From Vibrio aerogenes (GTDB taxonomy: Bacteria > Pseudomonadota > Gammaproteobacteria > Enterobacterales > Vibrionaceae), in assembly GCF_024346755.1 (NCBI RefSeq), contig NZ_AP024861.1, positions 1,612,001-1,676,000 on the forward strand: 64,000 nt of DNA, written 5' to 3'. This document shows, in pieces, positions 19,507-28,753 of the stretch (positions are counted from its first letter, which is position 1; every line of letters begins with the position of its first letter). The notes beneath the pieces are model-generated. The model did no database searches, was not told where the DNA came from, and saw only the letters and a program-made list of their open reading frames with translations. A program made the translations under genes and the position numbers.

Positions 19507-20753
19507 TTTCAAATGAAGTCAGGAAAGCCTGGCTGAATCTTCGCCGGAATGGCCGTCGTTCTGCGCTGTCTGTGCTGATTATTTCGATAGCAGTTTTTGC
19601 ACTTTGCAGCACGGGCGGGTTTGGTTTATATACCTATCAATCCCTCAAAGAACAAACGGCAAGAAGTACCGGACATATTACCCTCAGCCAGCCGGGATAT
19701 TTTGCAATGGATGAAGATTTACCGCTGGATCACGGATTAACGGATTACCGGCAGCTGGTGAAGTCTTTTATCTCTGCGCCGGAGATTCGCAGTATTCTTC
19801 CCCGGATTGAGCTCAACGGACTGGTTTCAAATGGCAATAAATCCACCATTTTTATGGGCATTGGTGTCGATGCTCAGGAATTTGACATGAAGGGACCATT
19901 TCTGGATGTGCTTGAAGGAAAAACACTGTCCGATCCAAATTCGCCGCGATATCGTCCGGACGAGCCTGAAGTCATGCTGGGAAAAGAGCTGGCAAAAAAT
20001 CTCAAGGTATCTGTGGGTGACTGGGTCACGTTGCTGAGCACCACAACCGATGGCGCATTAAATGCGATTGATTTTAAAGTCCACGGGATCTACGCCACAG
20101 GCATTCCGGAACTGGATAAACGACAGCTCTACCTTCATCTCAGCGCGGCTCAGGATTTGCTGGTGACACAGAAAGTCAGCACCTTATCCGTCTACCTGTT
20201 TGATACCGATCAAACCACCGCGGTACAACACCGGATTGATCAACGGCTGAGCAAAATGAAGCTGGCGCAACCGGTCATCACCACGCCGTGGCAGGCGAGA
20301 GCATTTTTCTATGAGAAAGTGAAAAATCTCTATAACCGGATTTTTGCCATTATGGGTGGCGTGATGGCGCTGGTGGTGTTTGTTGCGCTGTTTAATACCA
20401 TGACCATGGCAGTGACCGAGCGGACGCGTGAAATCGGTACGTTGGCTGCGTTGGGCGCTTATCCGGGAGAAATTATCCGCGGATTTTTGAAAGAAGCCGG
20501 ATTGATGTCACTTCTCGGATGCTGTATCGGCGGCATCTTTTCCGGACTAATCGCTGCGGTGCTCATGGTCGCTGATATTCAGATGCCACCTGCACCGGGA
20601 CGGACTGAAAGTTATCCGCTCTATATTTACTTTTCACCAGCTTTGTTTGGGATCGTCGCGCTTATCATTATTGTGATTTGCCTGATGGCAGCCTGGCTTT
20701 CTGCCCGTAAAGGCGTGAACAAACCAATTACGGAGGCACTGATCCATGTCTAA
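19494..20753 (+). CDS. FtsX-like ABC permease (LolC/E or MacB-type)
   Basis: The start is ATG 19494, preceded by AGGAGG; longer in-frame starts lie inside the ATPase gene. The 419-residue protein has one N-terminal helix (about 20-45), a large periplasmic domain (about 46-285), then three C-terminal helices with the FtsX motif (VFVALFNTMTMAVTERTREIGTLAALG). This is LolC/E or MacB topology. Only one permease gene is present, so it would act as a homodimer. Confidence 0.9.
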   Translation: MGRLISNEVRKAWLNLRRNGRRSALSVLIISIAVFALCSTGGFGLYTYQSLKEQTARSTGHITLSQPGYFAMDEDLPLDHGLTDYRQLVKSFISAPEIRSILPRIELNGLVSNGNKSTIFMGIGVDAQEFDMKGPFLDVLEGKTLSDPNSPRYRPDEPEVMLGKELAKNLKVSVGDWVTLLSTTTDGALNAIDFKVHGIYATGIPELDKRQLYLHLSAAQDLLVTQKVSTLSVYLFDTDQTTAVQHRIDQRLSKMKLAQPVITTPWQARAFFYEKVKNLYNRIFAIMGGVMALVVFVALFNTMTMAVTERTREIGTLAALGAYPGEIIRGFLKEAGLMSLLGCCIGGIFSGLIAAVLMVADIQMPPAPGRTESYPLYIYFSPALFGIVALIIIVICLMAAWLSARKGVNKPITEALIHV

Positions 20754-21507
20754 ATTACTGATGCTATTGTTGAGTGCTTTGCTTTCCTGTCAGGTGATGG
20801 CGCAAAGCACAGACCAGATGCTCAAACGTGCGGACAGTTATCGACTGCAAGCGGGGGCTGCCAGAGTAACGACCGTGGTTCGCTTATATAAAAAACAGGT
20901 GCTTGATAAAACCCATCTGTACGAAGTGTATGCCAGACCGGATCGTCAGTCACTGGTCCTGTTTCAGTCTAAAACTGAAGCCGGACAAAAACTGTTGATG
21001 CTGGGAGATAACTACTGGTTGCTGATGCCGAAAAGCCGCCGGCCGATCCGGATTACACCGATGCAAAAGCTGCTGGGAGAAGCTTCCGTCGGTGATATCT
21101 CTTCACTGCGCTGGCAGGACGATTATCAGGCTTCATTGATTGGTCCAACCACACTGACCCTCAATGGTCAGGCAGTCAAAGCGAATGAACTGGCACTCAC
21201 GTCTAAAACCAAAGGGGCCAGCTATGCCCGGATTACATTATGGCTGGATCAGCAGAACGATTTTCCGCTCAAAGCCGACCTGTACTTACGCTCCGGCAAA
21301 CTGGCAAAGCAGGCTTTGTTCAGTGGCAAAGGCACGGCGGCAACCGGTGACAATCCGCCCATGATGGTCAAGACCATGACCTTGCTGGATAAAATTCAGC
21401 CGGCAAAGAAAACCGTGATTGAATATCAGGACAGAACACCGTATCAGCTGGCCGACAAATATTACAACCCGGCTTACCTGATCCGGCAGGCACAGGTCGA
21501 TTTATAA
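20746..21507 (+). CDS. LolA-like outer membrane lipoprotein-sorting protein
   Basis: A 253-residue periplasmic protein with a signal peptide (MSKLLMLLLSALLSCQVMA) and the LolA_like pattern of exported sorting proteins: YEVYARPDRQSLVLFQSK, GDNYWLLMPKSRRPIRIT, and ITLWLDQQNDFPLKADLYLRSGK. The fold is a half-barrel with a hydrophobic cavity that carries lipid or lipoprotein in relatives. It overlaps the permease by 8 bases and the next gene by 1, suggesting it takes cargo from the permease. The cargo is unknown. Confidence 0.85.
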   Translation: MSKLLMLLLSALLSCQVMAQSTDQMLKRADSYRLQAGAARVTTVVRLYKKQVLDKTHLYEVYARPDRQSLVLFQSKTEAGQKLLMLGDNYWLLMPKSRRPIRITPMQKLLGEASVGDISSLRWQDDYQASLIGPTTLTLNGQAVKANELALTSKTKGASYARITLWLDQQNDFPLKADLYLRSGKLAKQALFSGKGTAATGDNPPMMVKTMTLLDKIQPAKKTVIEYQDRTPYQLADKYYNPAYLIRQAQVDL

Positions 21508-22775
21508 TGAAAGCCGGAATGTATTTGCTCTCGCTTCTCATTTTGGCCGGTGTTCGTCCGGCCGTCGCCGGGCCGCAGGTGGACTGGAGCTGGCAGGTGA
21601 GCGGTCGTGCTGAACAGTTACGCCCGCAGAGCCTGACGGGAGCAGCATTGCATCAACAGGTTCAGGCAATGGATACCCGCCTGGATGCTTCTTTTCAATG
21701 GGATGAACTGACCGGACTGGCCGCCATTCGCAGCCGGAATATATGGGCCAGTGATGAGACTGACGCTGATCATGATCTGATTCTTCAGGAGCTGTTTTGG
21801 CAATCCGGCACCGAAGTGGCGGGTATTCCGCTGGATATCAGCCTCGGAAAAATGCGTCTGGACTGGGGTGTCGGTTATGGTTACCGGCCATTAAACATTC
21901 TCAAACCCTATCAGAGAAATCCGGTTGGCATTCAGGTTGAAGAAGGTGCTGGCGTAGCGATGGCCTCTTATTTCGATGGTTTGGGAGAGTGGGCTTTTCT
22001 TGTCTCCGATGCGGGCTGGGCACGTGAAACCACGAATGATTATGAAAAAAATACCCGGCAAAAAGGTTTTGGTTTGCGCCGTTATGCTTTGCTGGGTGAT
22101 ACTGAACTACAGGTGATTGCCTATTATGATCAGATTCGCAGAGGATTGCTGGGCGCTTCAGCTGTAACAGTGCTGAATGAAGCATGGGAGATTCATGCTT
22201 CCGTGGTGGCGCAACATCAGTATAAAGCCTACCGGCAACAAAGCCTGTTTGCTCCGGTGACGCTGGAAACTGCGCATCATGCCTATCAGCTGCTGACCGG
22301 CATCAACTGGGCGGATATGGCCGGGGTAAATCTCATTGCTGAATACTGGTATGACAGCCGCAGCTGGCATCACAGCCAGTGGCGTCAGGCCCTGAAGCGC
22401 TCCCGGCAACTGGCACAGAATCAGGCCACATCGCCACTAGCGCTTTCCTATGCCAATGGCCTGAATCATGAGAATATTGTGCAACATAACCTGATGCTGC
22501 ACGTGAGTCTGGACTCAGCTGCATGGAGCCAGTGGCAATGGAGCCGGCAATACTTATGGCTCAGTAATTTTGAACCAACTTTCGATGTGTTAATTTCGCC
22601 GTCGGATGGCGGCGTGATTGCCACTCAATGGCTGGATTACACACTCTATGATTCCGGACAAGCCAGTCTGATGCTTGAGCTGGCCGGGCGTTTTTATACC
22701 GGGCGGTCTGGTTCTGTTTATGCGGACCTGCCGGACAAACGGGTAATTTTGCTTAATCTGAAGGGGAGTTTCTGA
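21507..22775 (+). CDS. Probable outer-membrane beta-barrel protein
   Basis: A 422-residue protein with a signal peptide (cleavage near PAVAGP), alternating amphipathic strands rich in Trp and Tyr (VDWSWQVSGRAEQL, LRLDWGVGYGYRPL-like segments, ELQVIAYYDQIRRGL), and a terminal Phe after NLKGSF, the usual Bam recognition signature. I cannot name the family. Overlapping starts tie it to the LolA-like gene before and the kinase after. It may be the outer-membrane end of the export route. Confidence 0.75.
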   Translation: MKAGMYLLSLLILAGVRPAVAGPQVDWSWQVSGRAEQLRPQSLTGAALHQQVQAMDTRLDASFQWDELTGLAAIRSRNIWASDETDADHDLILQELFWQSGTEVAGIPLDISLGKMRLDWGVGYGYRPLNILKPYQRNPVGIQVEEGAGVAMASYFDGLGEWAFLVSDAGWARETTNDYEKNTRQKGFGLRRYALLGDTELQVIAYYDQIRRGLLGASAVTVLNEAWEIHASVVAQHQYKAYRQQSLFAPVTLETAHHAYQLLTGINWADMAGVNLIAEYWYDSRSWHHSQWRQALKRSRQLAQNQATSPLALSYANGLNHENIVQHNLMLHVSLDSAAWSQWQWSRQYLWLSNFEPTFDVLISPSDGGVIATQWLDYTLYDSGQASLMLELAGRFYTGRSGSVYADLPDKRVILLNLKGSF

Positions 22776-23836
22776 TGAGTATGCCAAAGCATCATCACAG
22801 TTTTGGCCGCGGACTGTTGATGAGTACCGTGTATTGTTTGTGTGTGGCTTTGATTTTTCAGGCGTTCCGGGTGACTTATGATACGGGCTACTCATTTCTG
22901 TACTCGATGCCGCAGGATTTACTGGTCAGTCTGGGTTTCGGCTATGGTGCGGTCTGTAGTGCGCATCTGATCATCCGGCTGAAACCATCACTCACCTTTA
23001 ATCAGGTCAACGCACTGGCTTTGATTTGTGGGGTTTCACTTGGCAGCCTGAATACACTTTACTGGTCAAAAGATACGCTTCATGATTTCTTCATGGTGAT
23101 CTTGCTCGGCTTAATTTTCTCATCAATCTGTTTTTTTATTTTCTATATGTATGAGTTAAAACAGAATGCGCAGCATGAGCTGGAAATTGCGAAACGCTTC
23201 CAGTCAGAGCAGGAAAAAGCGTTGATTCTCAGTCAGCTCAAACAGTTACAAAGCCAGATAGAGCCACATTTTCTGTTTAACACACTGGCGAATCTGAGTG
23301 TGTTGATTGATAAAGATCCGGCGGTGGCAAAAACGCTGCTGGGAAAACTGACAGATTTGCTCCGGGCGACGCTGAAAAAAAACCGGGGCGATCGGGTGAC
23401 ACTGGAAGATGAACTCAGCCTGATTGATGCGTATCTCGGGATTCAGCAAATCCGGCTGGGCGAACGGCTGCATTACGAAATTCATTGTGACGCCAGCCAG
23501 CATGCACTGCTTCTGCCGCCGATGCTGATTCAGCCGCTGGCAGAAAATGCGATCAAGCACGGGATTGAGCCTCAGTCCCGGCCGGGAAAAATTGAAGTGG
23601 ATATTGAGGCGAAGAATGAATCGCTGCTGATTCGGGTGAAAGATAACGGGCGCGGACTTGACCCGCAGGCCGAATCAGGAATGATACAAGCAAGTGGCAT
23701 CGGGCTGGAAAATATCCGCCAGCGGTTGCAGGCTTTATATGATGGACAGGCCCGCCTGACAGTGCGGGAAAATGAAACCGGTGGCGTGAGTGCAGAAATT
23801 GCACTGCCTTTATCCGGTTTGACTCAGGGAGTATGA
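22775..23836 (+). CDS. LytS/YpdA-type sensor histidine kinase
   Basis: A 353-residue kinase with four N-terminal membrane helices (about 13-125), a coiled linker, the His_kinase motif with phosphoacceptor His in QSQIEPHFLFNTLANLS (near 168), and a HATPase_c domain (N box LAENAIKHGIEPQ, G box VKDNGRGL, IGLENIRQRL). No periplasmic sensor domain is evident, so sensing probably occurs in the membrane. It overlaps the barrel gene by 1 base and the regulator gene by 4. Confidence 0.93.
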   Translation: MSMPKHHHSFGRGLLMSTVYCLCVALIFQAFRVTYDTGYSFLYSMPQDLLVSLGFGYGAVCSAHLIIRLKPSLTFNQVNALALICGVSLGSLNTLYWSKDTLHDFFMVILLGLIFSSICFFIFYMYELKQNAQHELEIAKRFQSEQEKALILSQLKQLQSQIEPHFLFNTLANLSVLIDKDPAVAKTLLGKLTDLLRATLKKNRGDRVTLEDELSLIDAYLGIQQIRLGERLHYEIHCDASQHALLLPPMLIQPLAENAIKHGIEPQSRPGKIEVDIEAKNESLLIRVKDNGRGLDPQAESGMIQASGIGLENIRQRLQALYDGQARLTVRENETGGVSAEIALPLSGLTQGV

Positions 23837-24630
23837 GAATAATGAACCATCCGGTTTGTGCGGTTATCGCTGATGATGAGCCACTGCTTCGGTATCATCT
23901 GAATAAAATGCTGGCTGAAGTGTGGCCACAGCTGGAGGTTGTGGCCAGCTGTGAAGATGGCATACAGGCACTGAATCAGATTCAGCGTTTGCAGCCGGAG
24001 ATTGTGTTTCTCGATATCAAAATGCCGGAAATGGATGGCATGACACTGGCGAAAAAGCTCCAAAAGACGCAACCGGACGACATGCCGTTGATTGTTTTTA
24101 TCACCGCCTATGATGAATACGCGGTGCAGGCCTTTGAAGCCAACGCGATTGATTATCTGCTCAAGCCTCTGAATGAAGACCGTCTGATGCAATGTGTGGA
24201 TAAGGTCCGGCAACGTCTTCACAGTGACCACCCACAGAAAAATATTCAGGCTATTATTGATAAGCTTCAGCAATTATCTGCGCCATCCGGGACGGGATAT
24301 CTGAAATGGATACGGGTACAAAAAGGGCAGGAGATACATCTGATTGCCACCGCTGATATCCTGTATTTTAAAGCTGAAGATAAATATGTGTCGTTATATA
24401 AACAAAACGGACAGGAGACAGAAGAATTTTTGTTGCGGACACCACTCAAAGAGCTGCTGCTCCAGCTTGATCCGGAACAGTTCTGGCAAATTCACCGCTC
24501 TACGGTTATTCATGTCGCTGCAATAGAAAAAATCAAGCGTGATATATCCGGGAAAATTTCCGTCATCATTGGCGGGCAGAAGTTGCCGGTCAGCCGGGCA
24601 ATGCAGGGGAAGTTTCTGCATAACTTCTGA
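23833..24630 (+). CDS. LytTR-family response regulator
   Basis: A 265-residue regulator with an N-terminal receiver domain (acidic pocket ADDEP, phosphorylated Asp in VFLDIKMPEMDG, Thr in ITAYDEYAVQAF, Lys in YLLKPLNEDR) and a C-terminal LytTR DNA-binding domain (about 160-265; FKAEDKYVSLYKQNG, FWQIHRSTVIHVAAIEKIKRD). It pairs with the adjacent kinase. The likely target is its own operon and perhaps the divergent small secreted gene at 24,723. No unambiguous LytTR direct repeat was found at 18,040-18,160. Confidence 0.93.
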   Translation: MRIMNHPVCAVIADDEPLLRYHLNKMLAEVWPQLEVVASCEDGIQALNQIQRLQPEIVFLDIKMPEMDGMTLAKKLQKTQPDDMPLIVFITAYDEYAVQAFEANAIDYLLKPLNEDRLMQCVDKVRQRLHSDHPQKNIQAIIDKLQQLSAPSGTGYLKWIRVQKGQEIHLIATADILYFKAEDKYVSLYKQNGQETEEFLLRTPLKELLLQLDPEQFWQIHRSTVIHVAAIEKIKRDISGKISVIIGGQKLPVSRAMQGKFLHNF

Positions 24631-24633
24631 ATC

Positions 24634-24668
24634 AAACGGTCACCGCCTGATGGATGCGGCGACCGTTT
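24634..24668. terminator. Hairpin between convergent genes
   Basis: Arms AAACGGTC (24634-24641) and GACCGTTT (24661-24668), with an inner CCGC/GCGG extension, lie four bases after the regulator stop. A plausible terminator for the ABC/LytTR operon. Confidence 0.7.
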
Positions 24669-24722
24669 GTCAGGGCAACAGCCCTGTAAATATATGCAGG
24701 TGAAAATCACCGGTTCAGTGGC

Positions 24723-24995
24723 TTAAAAATACCCCATGATTTTTTTCAGCATGTCCTGCCAGTTGTTGCTGTCACCGTTGGTGCCGTTCTGGTAAGAATA
24801 AGACTGCTCACTGCCATTTGCAGACTGATTGCTGTCAGAATTACTGTTCGAACTTTGCTGCCCGTAACTGTAAGAGTAAGAATAGGATTGACCATTATTG
24901 GATGTGTGCTGGTTTGAGTCAGCCGCGAATGCTGTGGCAGAAGCCAGACACAAAGCCGCAGTCAGACCAATAGGCATGAGATGAATCTTTTTCAT
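24723..24995 (-). CDS. Small secreted Ser/Tyr/Gln/Asn-rich protein
   Basis: A 90-residue exported protein. AGGAAAG supports the ATG at 24995 over an earlier ATG at 25008-25010. The signal peptide ends near ATAFAAD. The mature part is low-complexity: repeated Ser-Tyr steps (QSYSYSYSYG), then Asn/Ser/Gln stretches, and an amphipathic C-terminus (DNNWQDMLKKIMGYF-like). No homologue is recognised. It converges on the LytTR operon and could be a surface or matrix component. Confidence 0.65.
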   Translation of the reverse strand: MKKIHLMPIGLTAALCLASATAFAADSNQHTSNNGQSYSYSYSYGQQSSNSNSDSNQSANGSEQSYSYQNGTNGDSNNWQDMLKKIMGYF

Positions 24996-25010
24996 TTTTT
25001 CTTTCCTCAT

Positions 25011-25448
25011 AAATACAACATAGATGATACGCCAGGTATCAATGGAAATTTTCTTATTGCCTGTTCAGTGATGCAACGTCATCAACGGATGATTCGATGC
25101 TTCACTGCGGGTACATCCTACCGTGGGAATTGTGATGGTAATGTCATCGCCGGGATAAAATTATATTTTTTTATGTCAATTCAGCATTTTTTGGCCGCTT
25201 ATTCACCATATCCACCGGGGCTTGTCGTTGTCCCGGAAGAAAGGGAGTTTGATGTTTTTTGAGCGTCAAAGTCCGCCATCCTGATGATAGTGTTGCTGGT
25301 TTTTTATCCGAATCATGACAGTGGAAGTTAATTTGTGACCATTTAGCACTAAAACATCAATATTTCTGGTTTTTATCCTTGACCTGACCAGCAAGAATCA
25401 TTAAATTACCGCCTCGTTAGCCCGCAACGGCTAACCACAATCAGATTT
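25011..25448 (+). promoter_or_regulatory. Gene-free region ending in tRNA-Ser promoter and leader hairpin
   Basis: No gene is visible. Near the end TTGACC (25379-25384) and TAAATT (25402-25407) form a 17-bp spaced promoter with a GC-rich discriminator, typical of stable RNA genes. A leader hairpin GTTAGCC / GGCTAAC (25416-25435) lies between it and the tRNA. Confidence 0.6.
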
Positions 25449-25536
25449 GGTGAGTTGTCCGAGTGGCTGAAGGAGCACGCCTGGAAAGTGTGTATACGGC
25501 AACGTATCGAGAGTTCGAATCTCTCACTCACCGCCA
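25449..25536 (+). tRNA. tRNA-Ser (GGA)
   Basis: An 88-nt class II tRNA. The acceptor arms GGTGAGT / ACTCACC pair and CCA is encoded. The anticodon loop CTGGAAA gives anticodon GGA for UCC/UCU codons. It has a long variable arm and a T arm with GTTCGAATC. It is followed by a terminator and then by an accessory patch, so it may have served as an integration site, although no duplicated 3' end was found downstream. Confidence 0.95.
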
Positions 25537-25541
25537 CATTA

Positions 25542-25569
25542 AAAACCCCGGCAGAATTGCCGGGGTTTT
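25542..25569 (+). terminator. Terminator of tRNA-Ser
   Basis: Perfect 11-bp stem AAAACCCCGGC / GCCGGGGTTTT with a 6-nt loop, five bases after the tRNA CCA. Confidence 0.92.
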
Positions 25570-25821
25570 GTCGTATTGGGCTGAATTTTTCTAGCCCGCT
25601 GTAGCCCGCCGCGAAAAATGATAAACTTTGTCTTTTCCCAATTTACGCGACTCAAGACGTACCAGCTAAAGCTTTCGGTAGTGTGCAAATTTCTGTGTCA
25701 GTGACTTCGCTACTTTAGATATTTGGGTATTTTTCGTATGACTGTTTAGTTTGCATCAACCTGTCCAAATACCGCGGCAATTCGACTATTATAGCCTGAT
25801 GCTTCCTCCAATGCTTTTACA

Positions 25822-27126
25822 TTAGTACCCAGCTAACTCTGGGAGAGAAAACAGCTCTCTTGTTCTTGCTTTATCTAACCAATTAAATGCATCACTTACA
25901 CCATAAATTTCGATTAATTCTTCTGCTAAGTCGTCATAATACAAGAAAAATAAGCTCATAACTAAGTTATCAAAAAAGTTTTTCTTATCAGCTATGTGCA
26001 TGATACTCCTCCACACACTATTGCTATCTTCCTTGAAGTACATTGTTGATTCTTTCAGCTCATTTTCGTAAAAGGTAACATACCTTTCAGAAAATTGCTT
26101 ATCACGAGCAAAATAGAATATCGCATTTAAACCAGCCAAGCTTTCAGGCGTTAAGTAACCATTCATATTCTCCCAAAACTTTGCCTTAACTTTTGCACTA
26201 CGCTCTAACGACTCCATTGCTGAGTTAACATCAAGCTTAACCAAGCCACTTTTTTTACTTTGTCGAGATAATATCTCTGGATGTAAGTCCATCCAAAAGT
26301 CTAAGAACCAAATCAAGTCATACTCATCTATACCTTTGAGAGGTAAGCGAGAGTCTATTTTATGATTTAATTCATAGTTAGACTTAATAATGTCTATTGC
26401 TTTACTGAGGTCTCGACTTCCCAAAGAAAACTGCTCCATGAGTTTCTTTTTAGTCTCTTTAAAAGAATTATTTCTCCATGAAGTAATATTTGGAAGTTCA
26501 TCTGCCAAAGAGAATAATTGTTGGCGTGATAGCTTTGTTGTGAATGTGTTTAGGGAGTATTCCTCTCTGAGGAATTCCGTAAGGAAGAGTAAGTTATCAA
26601 GCTCTTTTTCCAGTGAGGTAAACTTAGCTTTTAAAACATTAAAGTTGATGATAGCGACATCTGTTAAGTGCCTCTGACTCTCTCGATCAACGGCATATCT
26701 GAACGTTTGACCTGTTGCATCAACATCGGCGATATCTAATATGGTAGGTTTAATTTTTTCATTGAGCGCTTGATAACGAATATCTAGAGTTTCTGATTCT
26801 TGTTTAAAAAACGCCCAAATATTACCGATATCATGGGAACTTACCAAGTTGAATTCAATTCGACGCCCTTTCCATTTAGCAATAACTTCAAGGTCTTCGA
26901 TTGCACCTTTTAACCTTAGCTCAACCGAATGTCTCATATTAAAGCATGCAGGATATACCATGTCATCTACATGAAAATGTGTATTTTCACGGTCAAGAGC
27001 TTGATCAATAATTAAGTTAGCCGCTTTAGAGAAGCCTTTTGCATATTCAACGTAACTAGGAGAACCATTGCTCCCAACACACGCATTTGCCGAAGAAGCG
27101 GTGTTTTTCAAGATAGTTGTCATCAT
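25822..27126 (-). CDS. Unrecognised 434-aa protein, N-terminus altered by IS insertion
   Basis: I do not recognise this AT-rich gene. The N-terminal third has a pattern seen in HEPN-like helical domains (VYPACFNMRHSVELRLKGAI; SSHDIGNIWAFFKQ), and the rest is mostly helical with no membrane segment. The first codons (ATGATGACAACTATC) lie inside the left end of the IS3-family element, so the natural start was probably displaced. A strong AGGAGGTG beyond the other IS end may have been its ribosome-binding site. Just past its stop, the shifted frame continues as TNVKALEEASGYNSRIAAVF before stopping, which hints at a late frameshift. Low GC and context suggest a mobile or defence origin, but this is inference. 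Confidence 0.55.
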   Translation of the reverse strand: MMTTILKNTASSANACVGSNGSPSYVEYAKGFSKAANLIIDQALDRENTHFHVDDMVYPACFNMRHSVELRLKGAIEDLEVIAKWKGRRIEFNLVSSHDIGNIWAFFKQESETLDIRYQALNEKIKPTILDIADVDATGQTFRYAVDRESQRHLTDVAIINFNVLKAKFTSLEKELDNLLFLTEFLREEYSLNTFTTKLSRQQLFSLADELPNITSWRNNSFKETKKKLMEQFSLGSRDLSKAIDIIKSNYELNHKIDSRLPLKGIDEYDLIWFLDFWMDLHPEILSRQSKKSGLVKLDVNSAMESLERSAKVKAKFWENMNGYLTPESLAGLNAIFYFARDKQFSERYVTFYENELKESTMYFKEDSNSVWRSIMHIADKKNFFDNLVMSLFFLYYDDLAEELIEIYGVSDAFNWLDKARTRELFSLPELAGY

Positions 27127-27137
27127 CTGCTTAATAT

Positions 27138-28231
27138 TTAAGCTGCTTTTTCTTCGTCAATTTCTGGTGTTTTGTCCGGGTTTAATTCAACCTTACCAAC
27201 TGGCTCACAGTTCCTGATATTTCCTGACCAGCGCGCTGGATTCGCCTCTCGGTGTAACATCAAGACCTGTTTGCGGTTTTCTAAAATCTGTTTGTCTTTT
27301 CCATGATGACGCTCATCTGGCGTCACGTAATTGAGCGCACTGTGTTTGTGCTCCGTGTTATACCACTGAACGAATCGCTCTACCCATTCTCTGGCATCGT
27401 TCAGACTTCTAAATCCATTTGATGGCCATTGCGGGATATATTTCAACGTCCGGAACAGCGATTCCACATAAGGGTTATCATTACTCACCCGCGGACGGCT
27501 GTAAGAAGAGAGCACGCCAAGCTCTTCCATTTTTGCTTTCAGTGTCAGGGACTTCATCGGGCTGCCGTTATCTGAGTGCAGGACCAACGCCTGTTGAAAA
27601 CATTTTTCCCGGAACACTGTCCGTTGCAATAATTCTGACGCCAACTCACCACATTCGGTTTCATGCACCTCATAACCCACGATTTTCCGGCTGTAAATAT
27701 CTTCAATCAGATACAGGTAGTAAAACTGACCACGTACCGTTGAAGGCAGATAGGTGATATCCCAGGTGTGGACCTGATTTGGCTGTGTCGCAGTATAACT
27801 CGTTGGTTTTACAACTTTTTGTCGGCTCTTCTGGCGACCTCTCCCGGTCAGCTGTCCTGCTGCTTTTAAGACCCGGTAAAAACTCGATTCACTGGCAATA
27901 TATTCTCCTTTATCCAACAAGGCCGGAACAATCTGCGCGGGCGGCAGACTGGCATATTCTGCAGTATTACAGATGTCGATAATCGCCCTTCGTTCCTGCT
28001 CTGAAAGCTTGTTGACCGGCGCCGGTCTCAATGCCTGTGGTCTTTGATCGGCCTGAACCTTTCCACCCTGATACCAGCGGCGGTAAGTCCGTAAATCAAT
28101 CTGCGCTTCATCACAGGCTCTGATTAACCGGCAACCACTCTGGCAGGCTTCATGGATCAGTGCTATGAGACTTTTCCTGTCTTCGGTTGAGGTCAGTCGT
28201 CCCCGGGATCTTCCCCGTAAAAGGCTCTGAG
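27138..28231 (-). CDS. IS3-family transposase OrfB (made as OrfAB by frameshift)
   Basis: Integrase-type transposase with the DDE triad: Asp in HTWDITYL, Asp in LHSDNGSPMK and Glu in NPYVESLFRTLK. A standalone frame from ATG begins at 28031, but the same frame stays open to the slippery site at 28232-28238 and adds a helical segment with a Cys-rich HEACQSGCRLIRACDE motif. Expression is therefore expected as an OrfAB fusion through -1 frameshifting. It appears intact, so the element may be active. Confidence 0.88.
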
Positions 28232-28696
28232 CTTTTTTCTCAGCACCAGTAAAGCTGCAGTTTCAGCGAGTGCTTTTTCTTTATGTCGCAGCTCTTTTTT
28301 CAGGGCTTTGATTTCCTGTTTATCGGCCTTTGCCTGTTTTTTCGCTTCCGCTTCCCTTTCTTTAGCCGACATAAAGCCCTGCATACATTCACTGCGCCAC
28401 TGATGAACCTGCTCAGGGTACAGGCCTTTTTCACGGCAGTACTGACTGAGCTCTGCTTCAGTCATAGAAAGGGTGTCGGCAACAACGGCCAGTTTGGTTT
28501 GTGCGGACCATTGTGAAGATGAAGTATGACTGTCTGGCAAAACGACTCCTGATTCTCTGAATGCTTTTCGCCAATTGTACAGGGTTGCTTCACAAATCCC
28601 TTCTTCTTTTGCCAGTTGAGCGACAGAAAGTGAATGTGGGGGTAACATTTTTTTCAGGATCGCTTCTTTTCTTTCTGGTGAATAGCGGGTCATCAT
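28193..28696 (-). CDS. IS3-family transposase OrfA
   Basis: A 167-residue helix-turn-helix protein (MTRYSPERKEAILKKMLPP, then VAQLAKEEGICEATLYNWRKAF) with a second HTH-like region and a C-terminal leucine-zipper-like coiled coil (EIKALKKELRHKEKALAETAALL). Near the end AGA AAA AAG forms an A AAA AAG slippery heptamer (minus strand, 28238-28232), the classic IS3 -1 frameshift site. Confidence 0.88.
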   Translation of the reverse strand: MMTRYSPERKEAILKKMLPPHSLSVAQLAKEEGICEATLYNWRKAFRESGVVLPDSHTSSSQWSAQTKLAVVADTLSMTEAELSQYCREKGLYPEQVHQWRSECMQGFMSAKEREAEAKKQAKADKQEIKALKKELRHKEKALAETAALLVLRKKLRAFYGEDPGDD

Positions 28697-28753
28697 TCCT
28701 CTTTAACCTCCCCTATGACTGGTTAATTTTTAACAGTGGCAACTATTCTGACA

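Larger units (their letters stand above)
27106..28753 (-). mobile_element. IS3-family insertion sequence
   Basis: Two overlapping transposase frames on the minus strand are bounded by imperfect inverted repeats: TTTCAAGATAGTTGTCA at 27106-27122 and, at the right end, the reverse complement of TGTCAGAATAGTTGCCA ending at 28753. No clear target duplication was seen, and the exact ends are approximate. The element sits between a gene fragment at 28,754-28,966 and the 434-aa gene. Confidence 0.8.
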
